The notes beneath the pieces were generated by a model. The model saw only the letters and a list, made by a program, of their open reading frames with translations. It was not told the origin of the DNA and did no database searches. A stretch of DNA of 64,000 nucleotides from Bdellovibrionales bacterium. Lineage in GTDB: Bacteria; Bdellovibrionota; UBA1018. A program made the translations under genes and the position numbers. This document shows, in pieces, positions 1-11,271 of the stretch. The stretch spans positions 1 through 64,000 of the forward strand of contig JAFEAP010000015.1 in the NCBI GenBank assembly GCA_018266355.1, written 5' to 3'. The first letter of the stretch is position 1, and every line of letters starts with the position of its first letter.

Positions 1-1552
<1,552 letters not shown>

Positions 1553-1556
<4 letters not shown>

Positions 1557-2341
1557 AATCCCCGAAATATCTCGCGATTCTCCAAGCTCGCCTGTCTTCG
1601 ACTCGCCTTCCGGGCAAGGTGCTTCGACCGCTCTCGGGGGCCCCGATGCTCGAGCGTCAGATCGAGCGGATCCGGCGATCGAAGAAAATTTCCGAGATCC
1701 TCGTGGCTACGAGTACGGGAGACGACGACCGCGCGATCGTCGAACTTTGCGATCGACTCGGGGTCGGATCCTTTCGCGGCAACCTGACCGACGTCCTCGA
1801 TCGGTACGTGGGGGCAGCCCGCACCCGCCAGCCAGAAAACGTCATCCGTCTCACCGGTGACTGCCCGCTCGTCGATCCCGGCGTAATCGACGACGTCATC
1901 GCTTTCTTCGAAAGCGGGAGCTTCGATTACGCGAGCAATACCCTCGAACCGACCTTTCCGGACGGCCTCGACACCGAGGTCTTTACGTTCGAGGGGCTCG
2001 AGAAATGCTGGCGAGAAGCCCGCCTGCCCTCGGAACGGGAGCACGTCACGCCCTATTTTTACACGCATCCCGAGCTCTTCCGCTTGGGATCGTACAAGTC
2101 GGCGGTGAATCGCTCGAACTTGCGATGGACGGTCGACGAACCCGCGGACTACGAGCTCGTGCAGAAAATCTATGCCGGATGCTACGCCGAGAACCCGTCT
2201 TTCGCCATGGCGGACGTGCTGCGCTTCCTCGAGAAAAACCCCGAATTGAACCGCATCAATTCCGAATTTCAACGGAACGAAGGATACCTGAGATCCCTCG
2301 CCCAAGACCGCGACTTCATCGCGAAGAAAGCCGACGCATGA
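1553..2341 (+). CDS. SpsF/PseF-like cytidylyltransferase (CMP-sugar synthase family)
   Basis: The 262-residue product is an NTP-transferase-fold protein of the SpsF / acylneuraminate cytidylyltransferase group. QARLSSTRLPGK at residues 11-22 is the nucleotide-binding signature, and LTGDCPLVDP is the metal- and sugar-binding strand. In a pathway with a NeuB-type synthase two genes downstream, the likely role is activating a nonulosonic acid as its CMP derivative. ATG at 1553 overlaps the previous stop (ATGA) and is preferred over the in-frame ATG at 1535. The 3' end overlaps the following aminotransferase by ATGA. The substrate is inferred from neighbours. Confidence 0.82.
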
Positions 2342-3627
2342 GCAAACGATACGAGAAATCCGAAGCCCTCCTCGACCTCACGCTGAAGTCCATCCCGCTC
2401 GGGACCCAGACTTTCAGCAAGAGCACGACCCAGTTCCCTCGCGGCGTCTCTCCGTACTTCATCCAGAAGGGGAAAGGCAGCCAAGTCTGGGACGTCGACG
2501 GGAATCAGTATACGGACTTCATCAACAGCCTCGCCGCTATCACGCTCGGTTACAACGATCCCGACGTCGACGCCGCCGTGAAAGCCCAAATGGAAGACGG
2601 CGTGATCTTCTCGCTCGCCCATCCGATCGAGCGGATCGTCGCCGAGAAACTCATCGAGATGGTCCCCTGCGCGGAGAAAGTCCGTTTCGGAAAGAACGGA
2701 TCCGACGCCACCGCCGGGTGCGTCCGCCTCGCGCGCGCTTTCACGGGTCGCGATCGCATCGCGGTCTGCGGCTACCACGGATGGCAGGACTGGTACATCG
2801 GATCGACGGCCCGGAACCGCGGCGTTCCGAAGGCGACCCGCGAGCTCACTCACCCCTTCCAATACAACAAGATCGAAACGCTCGACGAGCTCTTCCGCAA
2901 GCATCCGGGCGAGTTCGCCGGCGTGATCATGGAAGCGAAGAACTCCGTGGACCCGATCCCCGGATGGCACGAGTCGGTCAAGGAACTCACCCACAAGCAC
3001 GGCGCGCTTCTTATATTCGACGAGACGATCACGGGATTCCGATACGCGAACGGAGGCGCGCAGGAGCTTTTCGGGGTAACGCCAGACCTCGCGTCGTTCG
3101 GTAAAGGACTCGCGAACGGTTATCCCGTTTCGGCCGTCGTCGGCCGCGGGGACGTGATGAAGCTCATGGAAGAAATCTTTTTCTCCTTCACGTTCGGGGG
3201 CGAAACGCTGTCGCTCGCGGCGGCGGGGGCGACGCTCGAAAAGCTCCGGACGAAACCCGTGATCAAGACGATGCGCGAGAATGGCGAACGCGTGAAGAAG
3301 CTCGTAGCCGAACGCATCCAGCGCTACGATCTCGGCGAAACGCTCAGCATCTCGGGCGATCCGACGTGGTCCTTCGTGAACTTCCTCGAACATCCGAAGA
3401 CCTCGCCGTGGATCACGAAGACCCTTTTTCTCCAGGAGATGCTCGCGCGGGGAATCATGATCCTCACCACCCACAACATGAGCTACGCTCACACGGACGC
3501 CGATATCGACGGACTGACGAATGCATACGACGAAGTCCTTCCGATGATCTCCGAGGGCGTCCGCACGGGAACCGTAGAAAAAATGCTCAAGTGCAAACCG
3601 CTCGAGCCCCTCTTCAAGTTGCGCTAA
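2338..3627 (+). CDS. class III PLP aminotransferase, glutamate-1-semialdehyde aminomutase-like
   Basis: This 429-residue protein is a fold-type I, class III PLP enzyme resembling glutamate-1-semialdehyde 2,1-aminomutase. IFDET around residues 226-230 supplies the Asp contacting the pyridine nitrogen. LASFGKGLANGYP carries the probable Schiff-base lysine at residue 256. It lies between a cytidylyltransferase and a NeuB-type synthase, so it probably transfers an amino group to a keto-sugar rather than serving haem synthesis. Canonical pseudaminic acid loci use a DegT-type aminotransferase (PseC) instead, so this member is unusual. The ATG at 2338 overlaps the upstream stop (ATGA). A 9-bp gap separates it from the synthase gene. 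Confidence 0.82.
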   Translation: MSKRYEKSEALLDLTLKSIPLGTQTFSKSTTQFPRGVSPYFIQKGKGSQVWDVDGNQYTDFINSLAAITLGYNDPDVDAAVKAQMEDGVIFSLAHPIERIVAEKLIEMVPCAEKVRFGKNGSDATAGCVRLARAFTGRDRIAVCGYHGWQDWYIGSTARNRGVPKATRELTHPFQYNKIETLDELFRKHPGEFAGVIMEAKNSVDPIPGWHESVKELTHKHGALLIFDETITGFRYANGGAQELFGVTPDLASFGKGLANGYPVSAVVGRGDVMKLMEEIFFSFTFGGETLSLAAAGATLEKLRTKPVIKTMRENGERVKKLVAERIQRYDLGETLSISGDPTWSFVNFLEHPKTSPWITKTLFLQEMLARGIMILTTHNMSYAHTDADIDGLTNAYDEVLPMISEGVRTGTVEKMLKCKPLEPLFKLR

Positions 3628-3636
3628 GGAACTTTC

Positions 3637-4710
3637 ATGAACACTACCTTTAAAATTGGACAAAAGACGGTCGGCCCGAACGAACCCGTTTATTTCATCG
3701 CCGACATCGCCGCGAACCATGACGGTGATTTGAATCGAGCGAAGAAGCTCATCGAACTGGCGAAGGAAGCCGGTGCCGACGCGGCGAAATTCCAGAATTT
3801 CCAGGCCTCGAAGATCGTCTCGAAGCGCGGATTCGAGACCTTGGGCACGCAGGTGGCCCACCAGGCGAAGTGGAAGAAATCGGTCTACGAGGTTTATGAA
3901 GACGCCTCGATCAGCATGGATTGGACGCCGATCCTGAAAGAACACTGCGACAAAGTCGGGATCGAGTATTTCACCTCACCCTACGACGCCGAATCGGTCG
4001 ATCACGTCGACCGGTACGTGCCGGCCTACAAGATCGGATCCGGGGACATCACGTTCACGGACATCCTCGTTTACATGGCGAAGAAGAAAAAGCCGCTCAT
4101 TCTCGCCACCGGGGCGTCGACCCTCGCGGACGTCACCGTCGCGATAGAGACCCTCCGGAAAAACGCTCCCGAAGCGCCGATCTGCCTCATGCAATGCAAT
4201 ACGAACTACACGGGCAGCCTCGAGAACTTCCGTTACATCCACCTGAACGTCCTGAAGACCTACGCCCTTCTCTTTCCCGAGGCGCTGCTCGGACTTTCGG
4301 ACCATACTCCGGGACATGCGACGGTTCTCGGAGCGGTGGCCCTCGGCGCCCGGGTGATCGAAAAGCATTTCACCGACGACAATTCCCGCGAAGGCCCGGA
4401 TCACGCGTTCTCGATGAACCCGACGACTTGGCGCGAGATGGTCGATCGCACCCGCGAGCTCGAGTTCGCGCTCGGATCGACGACGAAGAAAATCGAGCCG
4501 AACGAGGAGAAATCCGCCGTCGTCCAACGTCGATCGATGCACTTCACCCGGTCGGTCAAAAAAGGGGACGTGCTCCAGCGGTCGGATCTCGAAGCGCTGA
4601 GGCCGGCGCCGGCGGCGAGCGTTCCGCCGACCCAAATCGATCAAGTCCTCGGTCGAAAAGCCGCCAAGGATTACGAGAAGGGCGATCGCGTCCTTTGGAC
4701 GGATTGGTGA
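3637..4710 (+). CDS. NeuB/PseI/SpsE-type nonulosonic acid synthase
   Basis: The 357-residue product is a sialic-acid-synthase family enzyme, which condenses phosphoenolpyruvate with a six-carbon sugar to give a nine-carbon nonulosonic acid. The N-terminal TIM barrel shows IADIAANHDGD (residues 21-31), KIGSGD (132-137), SDHTPGH (221-227), IEKHFT (241-246) and GPDH (253-256), all family hallmarks. A C-terminal SAF (antifreeze-like) domain starts near RRSMHF at 298. Length and domain order are normal for the family. Whether the product is pseudaminic, legionaminic or another nonulosonate cannot be decided here. The stop overlaps the next gene's GTG start (GTGA). Confidence 0.9.
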   Translation: MNTTFKIGQKTVGPNEPVYFIADIAANHDGDLNRAKKLIELAKEAGADAAKFQNFQASKIVSKRGFETLGTQVAHQAKWKKSVYEVYEDASISMDWTPILKEHCDKVGIEYFTSPYDAESVDHVDRYVPAYKIGSGDITFTDILVYMAKKKKPLILATGASTLADVTVAIETLRKNAPEAPICLMQCNTNYTGSLENFRYIHLNVLKTYALLFPEALLGLSDHTPGHATVLGAVALGARVIEKHFTDDNSREGPDHAFSMNPTTWREMVDRTRELEFALGSTTKKIEPNEEKSAVVQRRSMHFTRSVKKGDVLQRSDLEALRPAPAASVPPTQIDQVLGRKAAKDYEKGDRVLWTDW

Positions 4711-5651
4711 GCGAAACCGGCCTGAAACGCATTTTACTGCTCGGCGCTTCGGGCTATCTCGGGCGCAATCTCCTCCAGGAGTGGTCGGAAGAGCCGCTCG
4801 AGGTCGTCGCCGTCACTCGCGATGCCGCGCGACCCGCCTGGCTGGACCGGCTCTCGCCAGGCGCGAAACACCTCCATTTCCCCTCGGTCGACGACCTTTC
4901 CGCGCTCACGTCGATTCTCGGCCCCGAAACGGGGGTCGTAAACTCGGTGGCGATCGCTACGCTTCCTGAATGCGAGAAGAACCCCGAAGGGGCGCGCGCG
5001 ATAAACGCGGTCTTGCCCGAGAGACTTGCGAGATATTGCCGGGACCATGGTGCGCCTTTCCTGCATATCTCGACGGACGGGCTATTTTCGAACGACGATC
5101 TCGAGCATGCACCCCGCTATTTTGGTCTGGAAGAACCGGTCGCGCCCGTCACGGTATACGGGCGCATGAAGAGAGAAGCCGAGATCGGGATTGAGAAAGT
5201 AGGCTGGGGACACATCTTTCGACTCTGCTTCAATGGGCCTGACCTCGGGACCGGACGCGGTCTTCTCGCGTTTCTGGCGAAAGCCTCGCTCGCCGATCCG
5301 CCCGTCGTGACGGGATTCACGGATAACTGGTTCACTTCGATGCACGTCGCACCGCTCGCCTCGGCGATCCTCGAGCGGCTCAAGAGCGGAACGAAGGCGA
5401 GATTCTCCCTCGAACATCTCGCGACCGACCGCGCGATCACGAAATTCGAGTACCTCCGACTGGTCGCGGAACGCGCCGGAATCCCGGTGAATATGATCGA
5501 GCGACTCAGGAAAGATTCCCTTTCGGTCTCGCCGGCCCCGCTCGACCAAAGCCTGAGAAACACTTACCCGAAAACGTTCTCGACGGAAGACTTGATCGCG
5601 AGAAGCGCCGTCGATCTCCGATCGATGCTAAGATCGGCGACCGCCGGTTAG
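4707..5651 (+). CDS. RmlD-like NAD(P)-dependent sugar reductase/epimerase
   Basis: This 314-residue extended SDR has the nucleotide-binding glycine motif GASGYLG at residues 13-19 and a YxxxK active site at Tyr151/Lys155 (YGRMK). HISTDGLF precedes it, the arrangement seen in dTDP-4-dehydrorhamnose reductase (RmlD) relatives. It probably reduces a keto-sugar of the same glycan pathway. The start is GTG at 4707, overlapping the synthase stop (GTGA); no ATG lies near the Rossmann motif. It closes the coupled plus-strand operon and overlaps the convergent glycosyltransferase on the minus strand by 24 bases. Confidence 0.8.
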   Translation: MSETGLKRILLLGASGYLGRNLLQEWSEEPLEVVAVTRDAARPAWLDRLSPGAKHLHFPSVDDLSALTSILGPETGVVNSVAIATLPECEKNPEGARAINAVLPERLARYCRDHGAPFLHISTDGLFSNDDLEHAPRYFGLEEPVAPVTVYGRMKREAEIGIEKVGWGHIFRLCFNGPDLGTGRGLLAFLAKASLADPPVVTGFTDNWFTSMHVAPLASAILERLKSGTKARFSLEHLATDRAITKFEYLRLVAERAGIPVNMIERLRKDSLSVSPAPLDQSLRNTYPKTFSTEDLIARSAVDLRSMLRSATAG

Positions 5652-6302
5652 ATACGCTCCCGTCGTGCGGGCGAAGGCGGAAAAGAGAAGCCAATTCGCC
5701 CGAATCCGCCGGGCGAACCTCGGATGATCTGCGCGTTTCTCCATCCGAATCGGGAGAAACGTCCCGCGGAGGCCGCTCGATTGGATCCATAGCATCGGAA
5801 GCGTGCCGACATTCAGCTGCGGCGGAAACGGGCCGAACTTCTCGTAAATCTTCCGGCTATAGCATCGGAGGCCGCAGAAAGGATCCCGAGTGCCGAAAAG
5901 CGGACGGGAGACCAAACCGAGGACGGCTTCGATAGGCCGGTTATAATGGTCGCGCACGCCCGCGCAATAGTCATACCCTTCCCGGAGGACCTTCGCGGAA
6001 ACCTCGCGGACGTCTTCTCCGCGATGCTGCCCGTCCGCATCGCAAGTCACGACCGCGACCGCTCCCTGTTCGAAGGCGCGATTCATCCCGGCGGCAATAG
6101 CGGCATCGTAGCCGGTCGGTTCATCGTTTCGGACCACCGTCGCTCCGCTTTTCCGAGCGATCTCGCCCGTTCCATCGGTCGAACCGTCGTCGACGATGAC
6201 CACGGACCCCGCGATTCGAAGATTCGCTTCGATCACGGACGCGATCGTTCTCGCCTCGTTCAGCGCGGGGATCACGACGGTAAGATCGGTGAATTCGGCC
6301 AT
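5628..6302 (-). CDS. family 2 glycosyltransferase
   Basis: The 224-residue product is a GT-A fold, family 2 glycosyltransferase. VVIPALNEA opens the nucleotide-binding half, VIVDDGSTDGTG follows, and CDADGQH holds the metal-binding DxD-like segment. It should transfer a sugar from an activated donor at the inner membrane; donor and acceptor cannot be told. Its length suits a catalytic domain only, with no clear membrane anchor. The ATG at 6302 was chosen over an upstream in-frame ATG at 6572 because the latter would add 90 residues with no family resemblance and run into the next gene. It is the last of three minus-strand glycosyltransferases. Confidence 0.8.
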   Translation of the reverse strand: MAEFTDLTVVIPALNEARTIASVIEANLRIAGSVVIVDDGSTDGTGEIARKSGATVVRNDEPTGYDAAIAAGMNRAFEQGAVAVVTCDADGQHRGEDVREVSAKVLREGYDYCAGVRDHYNRPIEAVLGLVSRPLFGTRDPFCGLRCYSRKIYEKFGPFPPQLNVGTLPMLWIQSSGLRGTFLPIRMEKRADHPRFARRIRANWLLFSAFARTTGAYLTGGRRS

Positions 6303-6325
6303 GGGGCGAGGATAACATAAAACGG

Positions 6326-7180
6326 CTACGCGCGCGCGCGCCGCCGCAACTCCCTCGACTTGCGGATCCATCCCGCATACCGGGCCGCCATGACGAAGAC
6401 GAGCCAAGCGAACGCTCCGAACTCGCCTTGAAGTAACGCCGTCTTGCCGAAATTGATCGTCTGTCGGAGGGGATGACTCAGCGAAAAAAGCTTCCTTCCG
6501 AGCGTCCAGTCCGGTGAATGATTCCGGTAGAAATGCGCGTCGCCGGTTCCGTACCACCGGAACTTTCGCCAAGCCGCGCCGAGGGTCATGCCATTCGCGT
6601 CGAAAACCTGGACCGGTACGACTCCGAGTCGCTTGCCTTTCTTTCGCATGCGTTCCGCGACGTCCGTATCATCGGCGTTCGCGGCTCTTTCCTCGTAATT
6701 CGTATCCTGAAGAACGCCGCCGCGATAGAGCGTGGGCGTCCCGATGACCGCTCGCTCTCCGGGTTCGCCCATCAGCACCCGCCAGCGGAAATCGAGTCCC
6801 CGGTCCGAAAAAGTCTTCGGCTCGAGCACTCGAGTCTGCGCGCCGACGACGTCGAAACCATATTCGCGGCCGAGCCGCATCATCTCGGAGATGAAACCGA
6901 ACGGAAGCACGTTGTCTGGGCCGATGTAGAGGATATTTTCGGACTTCGCGGATAATGCGCCGATCCTTCGGGCATAGGCGAGACCCCGTCCTTCGTCGCT
7001 CACCACTTTAGCGCCCATTTCGGCGGCGACGCGTGCCGTCCCGTCCCGCGAATTGCCGTCGACGACGACGACCTCGGCCGGATGGTTCGCGAAGATCGAG
7101 TCGAGACACGGCCGAATCATCGACTCGCAGTCCTTCACGCAAACGACGACGGTCACGGGCTCGACGTTGTTCGGGGCCAT
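6326..7180 (-). CDS. family 2 glycosyltransferase
   Basis: This 284-residue protein begins with VTVVVCVKDCE, has VVVDGNSRDGTA in the UDP-binding segment and IGPDNVLP at the DxD-like position, fitting family 2 glycosyltransferases. Its C-terminal third has a hydrophobic stretch (GAFAWLVFVMAARYAG) followed by basic residues, consistent with association with the inner membrane. Its ATG overlaps the stop of the upstream glycosyltransferase (TAATG on the minus strand), so the two are translationally coupled. Donor and acceptor sugars are unknown. Confidence 0.78.
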   Translation of the reverse strand: MAPNNVEPVTVVVCVKDCESMIRPCLDSIFANHPAEVVVVDGNSRDGTARVAAEMGAKVVSDEGRGLAYARRIGALSAKSENILYIGPDNVLPFGFISEMMRLGREYGFDVVGAQTRVLEPKTFSDRGLDFRWRVLMGEPGERAVIGTPTLYRGGVLQDTNYEERAANADDTDVAERMRKKGKRLGVVPVQVFDANGMTLGAAWRKFRWYGTGDAHFYRNHSPDWTLGRKLFSLSHPLRQTINFGKTALLQGEFGAFAWLVFVMAARYAGWIRKSRELRRRARA

Positions 7181-8073
7181 TAGGATTCCACCTCGTAGAC
7201 TACCGCACGCGCTTCCACGACGGCGTACCCTTTCGCTTTATCGACCTGGACCAATCCCGACGATCGCTCCGTCAAACCGTAGAGGAAATTAGCCAAGCGG
7301 GGCAGGCGAGAGGATAAAGAATAAAGGACTTTCAACCCCGGACGGCCGCGCCGCCCTCCGGGAAAGGCCCTCGCCATTTCTTTCCGATAGGTTTCGATCG
7401 AACCGCTCAATTGGCCTTCGACCTGCCTGAATTGGCTGAATCTCCGATTCACGGAATATAACCGCGCCTGGGCGGCGAAACGAATCCATAACTCGTAATC
7501 CCCCGCGAGCCGATAACTCGGGTCGATGCCGCCGACCGCCTCCCACAGTTCCCTTCGCCAGAACACGCTGTCCTGCTGGATGAACGGTCCTTCGATTCCG
7601 AATACCCCTTCCCTGATCCACTGCCGGTCGTAGAGATGACATTTACCGGATCCGAGCATCCTGGAGGACGAATCGATATAGTCGGTCACGCCTTTCAGCC
7701 AGCGGATCTCCGCGAGCTTCGAGAAAACTTCCGACACGATAAGCAGGGTTCCCGGAAGGTAAACGTCATCCGAGTTCAACCAAGCCGCGACCTCGCCGGA
7801 CATCCGGCGCATGCCTCGCGAGATCGCGTCGTACATGCCCCCGTCTTTTTCGGATGCCCATGTGAACGTCGTCGACCGCCGAAGGCGGTCGAACTCGCCT
7901 CGTTTCGCGCGCTCGTCGTACTCTTTCAGGATGGCGATCGTCTCGTCCTTCGAGCCGCCGTCTTGGACGTGGTATTCGAGGTGAAAGTCGCCGGCTTGGT
8001 TCAATACGCTTTCGATCGTTTCTCGGAGAAACCGAGCCGAATTGAACGATGGCGTGACGATCGATATCCGCAT
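7180..8073 (-). CDS. family 2 glycosyltransferase
   Basis: The 297-residue product starts MRISIVTPSFNS and contains YHVQDGGSKDETI and WLNSDDVYLPG, the nucleotide-binding and DxD-like segments of family 2 glycosyltransferases that work on O-antigen or capsule repeats. It is the first gene of a minus-strand trio and couples to the next by overlapping stop and start codons. A 58-bp spacer separates it from the divergent glycosyltransferase at 8132, and promoters for both should lie there. The sugar specificity is not readable. Confidence 0.8.
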   Translation of the reverse strand: MRISIVTPSFNSARFLRETIESVLNQAGDFHLEYHVQDGGSKDETIAILKEYDERAKRGEFDRLRRSTTFTWASEKDGGMYDAISRGMRRMSGEVAAWLNSDDVYLPGTLLIVSEVFSKLAEIRWLKGVTDYIDSSSRMLGSGKCHLYDRQWIREGVFGIEGPFIQQDSVFWRRELWEAVGGIDPSYRLAGDYELWIRFAAQARLYSVNRRFSQFRQVEGQLSGSIETYRKEMARAFPGGRRGRPGLKVLYSLSSRLPRLANFLYGLTERSSGLVQVDKAKGYAVVEARAVVYEVES

Positions 8074-8131
8074 GGATTCAGTTTAAACCTTTACAGTTCG
8101 GTCGAATAGCTACTAACCTGTCTCACGATTC

Positions 8132-9274
8132 ATGATCCGATTCATCAGCGGCGTTTCGCCTTCACTTTCGATCGGAGCCGGAAGGTTCATTTCCCAGCTT
8201 GAGGAGACGTTTCCGGTTTCTTACGGGGGCAATAAAAGCGCGGCTGGGCTAGCTTATACCCAGAGGCGGCCCCTGAAGTTCGCCTTCGCGGCCGCGCTCC
8301 ACTACTTCCGTAGAGCGAAGCTCGCCCTCGAAATCAAGACGAACGCGTTCGCTCGGACTTCCGATACGCTCGTCATCTACCACCCGCAGGAGCTCGGATG
8401 GGAGAGAGCGCTCGCCATCATCGTAGGGTCACCGCGTAAAGTTTGGCTTTACGTCCTCGATATGAGCTTTTTCTGCGTCCGTTCGTATAACTACATCCCC
8501 GGCGAAAATGGGGCGTGTTTCCGATGCCTCGGCGGGAAGTTCGAAAACATCGAACGCATGGGCTGCGAGCCGTTTCCGAGCAAGATGGACACGCCGGCGG
8601 CGACGCTCGAGAAGCTGCGCGGCCTGGCCGCTCGCGATAAAGTCGGATTCCTGCTCCAAGGGAAGAGCCAAAAAACCCTCTTGGAAAGGCATTTCGGACC
8701 GGGCGTGACGGCGAAGCACGTCGGACTTTGGACGGTCGACTTCGAAGCGGATCTGGCGGATCCGTCGTCCGGGTCCGCGTCGAGCGACGCCGATTTCGAC
8801 GTCGTTTTCCACGGTCCCGAGCTTCCCGCCAAAGGATTCCAGTGGACGCTGGAAGTCGCGAAACTCACGCCTTCGCTTCGTTACCTTTTTCCGATGTCCC
8901 TACCCGAAGGGATCGCGCCTCCCTCGAACTGCGCCTTCGTTCCGATGCGTTGGGAATCGGGATTGCGGGAAAAGGTCCGCACGGCGAAACTCACGCTCGT
9001 GCCGTCGCTTTGGTCGGCCGTGATCGAGGGCGCGCTGATCAAGTCGATCTGCCTCGCTCCCCGGACCGGAGTGATCGATATCGACGGCTCCTACGCCCAG
9101 GAGATTCCCGCGGATATCCTCCTGAAGCTCCCTTCCTCTCCGGCCGACGCGGCGAAGAGACTCACGGATGCCCTCTCCAACTGGCAACCGGACGCCGAAA
9201 AGCTCGCGCGTTGGAAGGTCGATTTCGTGCGGTTCAATCGCGCGCTCGCTCCGCGTCTCGCCCAGGAATTATGA
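8132..9274 (+). CDS. probable glycosyltransferase (GT4-like), divergent
   Basis: The 380-residue product has no textbook motif. Its layout suits a GT-B enzyme: an N-terminal half with a YHPQELGWERAL segment, a central cysteine-bearing stretch (CVRSYNYIPGENGACFRC), then FDVVFHGPELPAKGFQW and a C-terminal LTLVPSLWSAVIEGALI. The latter resembles the EGxxxAxxE-like donor-binding region of family 4 enzymes. It lies among glycosyltransferases, so a sugar-transfer role is likely but not certain. It converges on the minus-strand gene at 9269 with a 6-base overlap. Confidence 0.55.
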   Translation: MIRFISGVSPSLSIGAGRFISQLEETFPVSYGGNKSAAGLAYTQRRPLKFAFAAALHYFRRAKLALEIKTNAFARTSDTLVIYHPQELGWERALAIIVGSPRKVWLYVLDMSFFCVRSYNYIPGENGACFRCLGGKFENIERMGCEPFPSKMDTPAATLEKLRGLAARDKVGFLLQGKSQKTLLERHFGPGVTAKHVGLWTVDFEADLADPSSGSASSDADFDVVFHGPELPAKGFQWTLEVAKLTPSLRYLFPMSLPEGIAPPSNCAFVPMRWESGLREKVRTAKLTLVPSLWSAVIEGALIKSICLAPRTGVIDIDGSYAQEIPADILLKLPSSPADAAKRLTDALSNWQPDAEKLARWKVDFVRFNRALAPRLAQEL

Positions 9275-10210
9275 GAAAGCCCGCTCGAACGCGCGCTTGA
9301 AAAGACCGGCCCAGTTCTTCGGCCGTTTTACCTTTTCCCAGATCCGCATCGGCGTCGGCCATCCGTATTGGGCGAGGAACGCCTTCCGAATGACCGGATC
9401 GAATCCGAAATCGGGCGGGACGCGAAAAGACGCGGCTTCGAAACTCTCGCCGACTTCGACGTCGAAAGCCGACGTTTCGGGACAGTGTACGCCCGTGCCG
9501 TCCATTCCGATGTTTTGAACGTAGGACTTGATCGGCCAAACGCAGACCGCGCCCGCCTTGAAATGCGTGAGATACCATCGTATCGCCCACGAATCGACCT
9601 TGCCGCTCATTTGCTGCCTCAGGAGATCCGCGAAGAGGGATCCCGGGGCGTTGAACTTCGCGCGGGATTTCGGGGAGGAAAGGATCTCTTCCCAGCCCTT
9701 CCCTTCGGCGTCGAACTTCTCCCACCGGTCTCTCCAAGTCGCCCATCCCCAGGAGGACGGGAGCGGAGAGTAACAAACATCGTAAGGATAGTCCGCGGGG
9801 AAACTCGGATGACCGTATCCGCTGATCGAGTAAACCCTTCGATCGTCTTTGAATCGATCGAGAGCCGTCGCCATATAAGTCAAAAGCGGTTTCGCCGGAA
9901 CGCAGTCGTCCTCGAGGACGAGGATCTCGGGATACTCCCGCAGCAGGTTCGTCACCCCTTCCATGATCGATTTCGCCAGCCCGAAGTTTTCGGTGCGCGG
10001 GCGATAAATCACCTCGCAAAACCGAATCCCACGAATCAACTCCGCGACTTCTCGGTGCGGCTCGGGGGAATGTCCCGTCCGAAGGCCGTCTTGAAAAATG
10101 TAGACCTTTTGGATTCCGGTTTCCGCCAGACCGGCCAGCGTACGACGGGTGTGTTCCGGACGATTATAGGTGAAAAGCGCGACTGCCGTACGCGTGAAAT
10201 CGAACTTCAT
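9269..10210 (-). CDS. GT-A glycosyltransferase family protein
   Basis: This 313-residue protein starts with TAVALFTYNRPEHTRRTL and continues with VYIFQDG and ILVLEDDCVP, the latter a DxD-like metal site. This arrangement is seen in GT2-like hypothetical sugar transferases of polysaccharide loci. PSSWGWATWRDRW is characteristic of the same group. It probably adds a sugar to a surface glycan from the cytoplasmic side. It stands alone on the minus strand, with an 18-bp divergent spacer to the methyltransferase at 10229. Confidence 0.72.
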   Translation of the reverse strand: MKFDFTRTAVALFTYNRPEHTRRTLAGLAETGIQKVYIFQDGLRTGHSPEPHREVAELIRGIRFCEVIYRPRTENFGLAKSIMEGVTNLLREYPEILVLEDDCVPAKPLLTYMATALDRFKDDRRVYSISGYGHPSFPADYPYDVCYSPLPSSWGWATWRDRWEKFDAEGKGWEEILSSPKSRAKFNAPGSLFADLLRQQMSGKVDSWAIRWYLTHFKAGAVCVWPIKSYVQNIGMDGTGVHCPETSAFDVEVGESFEAASFRVPPDFGFDPVIRKAFLAQYGWPTPMRIWEKVKRPKNWAGLFKRAFERAFS

Positions 10211-10228
10211 TTATGATAATGACATACC

Positions 10229-11209
10229 ATGCCGAGCTCCGCGTGCAAAATCTGTAAGGGACCGCTGAAACCCCTGATTACGGGGCTTTTCGACGACCGT
10301 TTCGGATACCCGGGGAGATTCGACGTTTTGCGGTGCGAGGACTGCGGTTTCGGCCAAACCGCTCCCGAGCTCGGACCGGATCGCCTCGCCCGGATTTATA
10401 CCGAGTACTACCCGCGGAAAGAAACTCGCGCAAGCTCGGTCGCCTCGACCGCGAGGTACCGTGGTTCCGCGCTCCAGCGTCTGTGGGCCTTTGTCGTCGG
10501 AACGCGAATCAACGGGCACTTCCATGCCACCGCCGGCCAGCGCGTGCTCGACATCGGATGCGCGGCCGGGACTTCGCTCTTGGAATTGAAGGCGATTGGA
10601 GCCGAAGCCTACGGAACGGAGTTCGACGAAAACGTCCGTCCGATCGTTCGAGAGTTGGGTCTGAAGGTCCATTTCGGTGATTTGAAAAGCGTCGATTTTC
10701 CGGACGGTCATTTCGACGCCATCACGATGAGCCAGGTTCTCGAGCACGTCGCCGATCCGATCGACTTTCTCCGTTTCGCGATGACAAAGCTCAAACCGAA
10801 CGGAAGCCTATTCATGAGTTTTCCGAACCTCGATAGCTGGAACGAGAAGCGGACGGGGCGCCGATGGATCAATTGGCACGTCCCGTATCATCTGAATTTC
10901 TTCACCGATCGGAGCGTCCGCCGCCTCGCCGAAAAGACAAAATTCGAAGCGGTCACGGTGACGACCGTGACCCCGACGCTTTGGCAATACCTCCAGTGGA
11001 TCGCGAACGGCGAAGTCTTTTCGGAGGGACAGGCCCATCCGATGTGGAACCCGGAGCAGGGAAAGTCGTCCGTGTCGAAAGCGAAGAAAATCCTTTTCCG
11101 CCTGGGGGCGCTGGCGTTCACTCCGATCTTGCGGCTAATCGATATCCTCGGAAAAGGTGATAGTTTTCTGGTCGAGTTCAAAAAACCGCTCGGGCCGAGC
11201 CCGACCTAA
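10229..11209 (+). CDS. class I SAM methyltransferase with N-terminal zinc ribbon
   Basis: The 326-residue product has an N-terminal Cys4 knuckle (Cys6, Cys9, Cys36, Cys39 in CKIC and CEDC), followed by a Rossmann-type methyltransferase domain. VLDIGCAAGTS near residue 107 is SAM motif I, and MSQVLEHVADP is the family's motif IV region. Proteins of this shape are common in O-antigen and nucleotide-sugar clusters and methylate sugar C or O positions. The target is unknown. Neighbouring glycosyltransferases and the epimerase at 11272 support a glycan role. Confidence 0.8.
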   Translation: MPSSACKICKGPLKPLITGLFDDRFGYPGRFDVLRCEDCGFGQTAPELGPDRLARIYTEYYPRKETRASSVASTARYRGSALQRLWAFVVGTRINGHFHATAGQRVLDIGCAAGTSLLELKAIGAEAYGTEFDENVRPIVRELGLKVHFGDLKSVDFPDGHFDAITMSQVLEHVADPIDFLRFAMTKLKPNGSLFMSFPNLDSWNEKRTGRRWINWHVPYHLNFFTDRSVRRLAEKTKFEAVTVTTVTPTLWQYLQWIANGEVFSEGQAHPMWNPEQGKSSVSKAKKILFRLGALAFTPILRLIDILGKGDSFLVEFKKPLGPSPT

Positions 11210-11271
11210 ATTGGGGTCTTTATAAGAATAATCTGGGCGACTTGCCCCGTTTCTCGATATGTTCGGTCCGA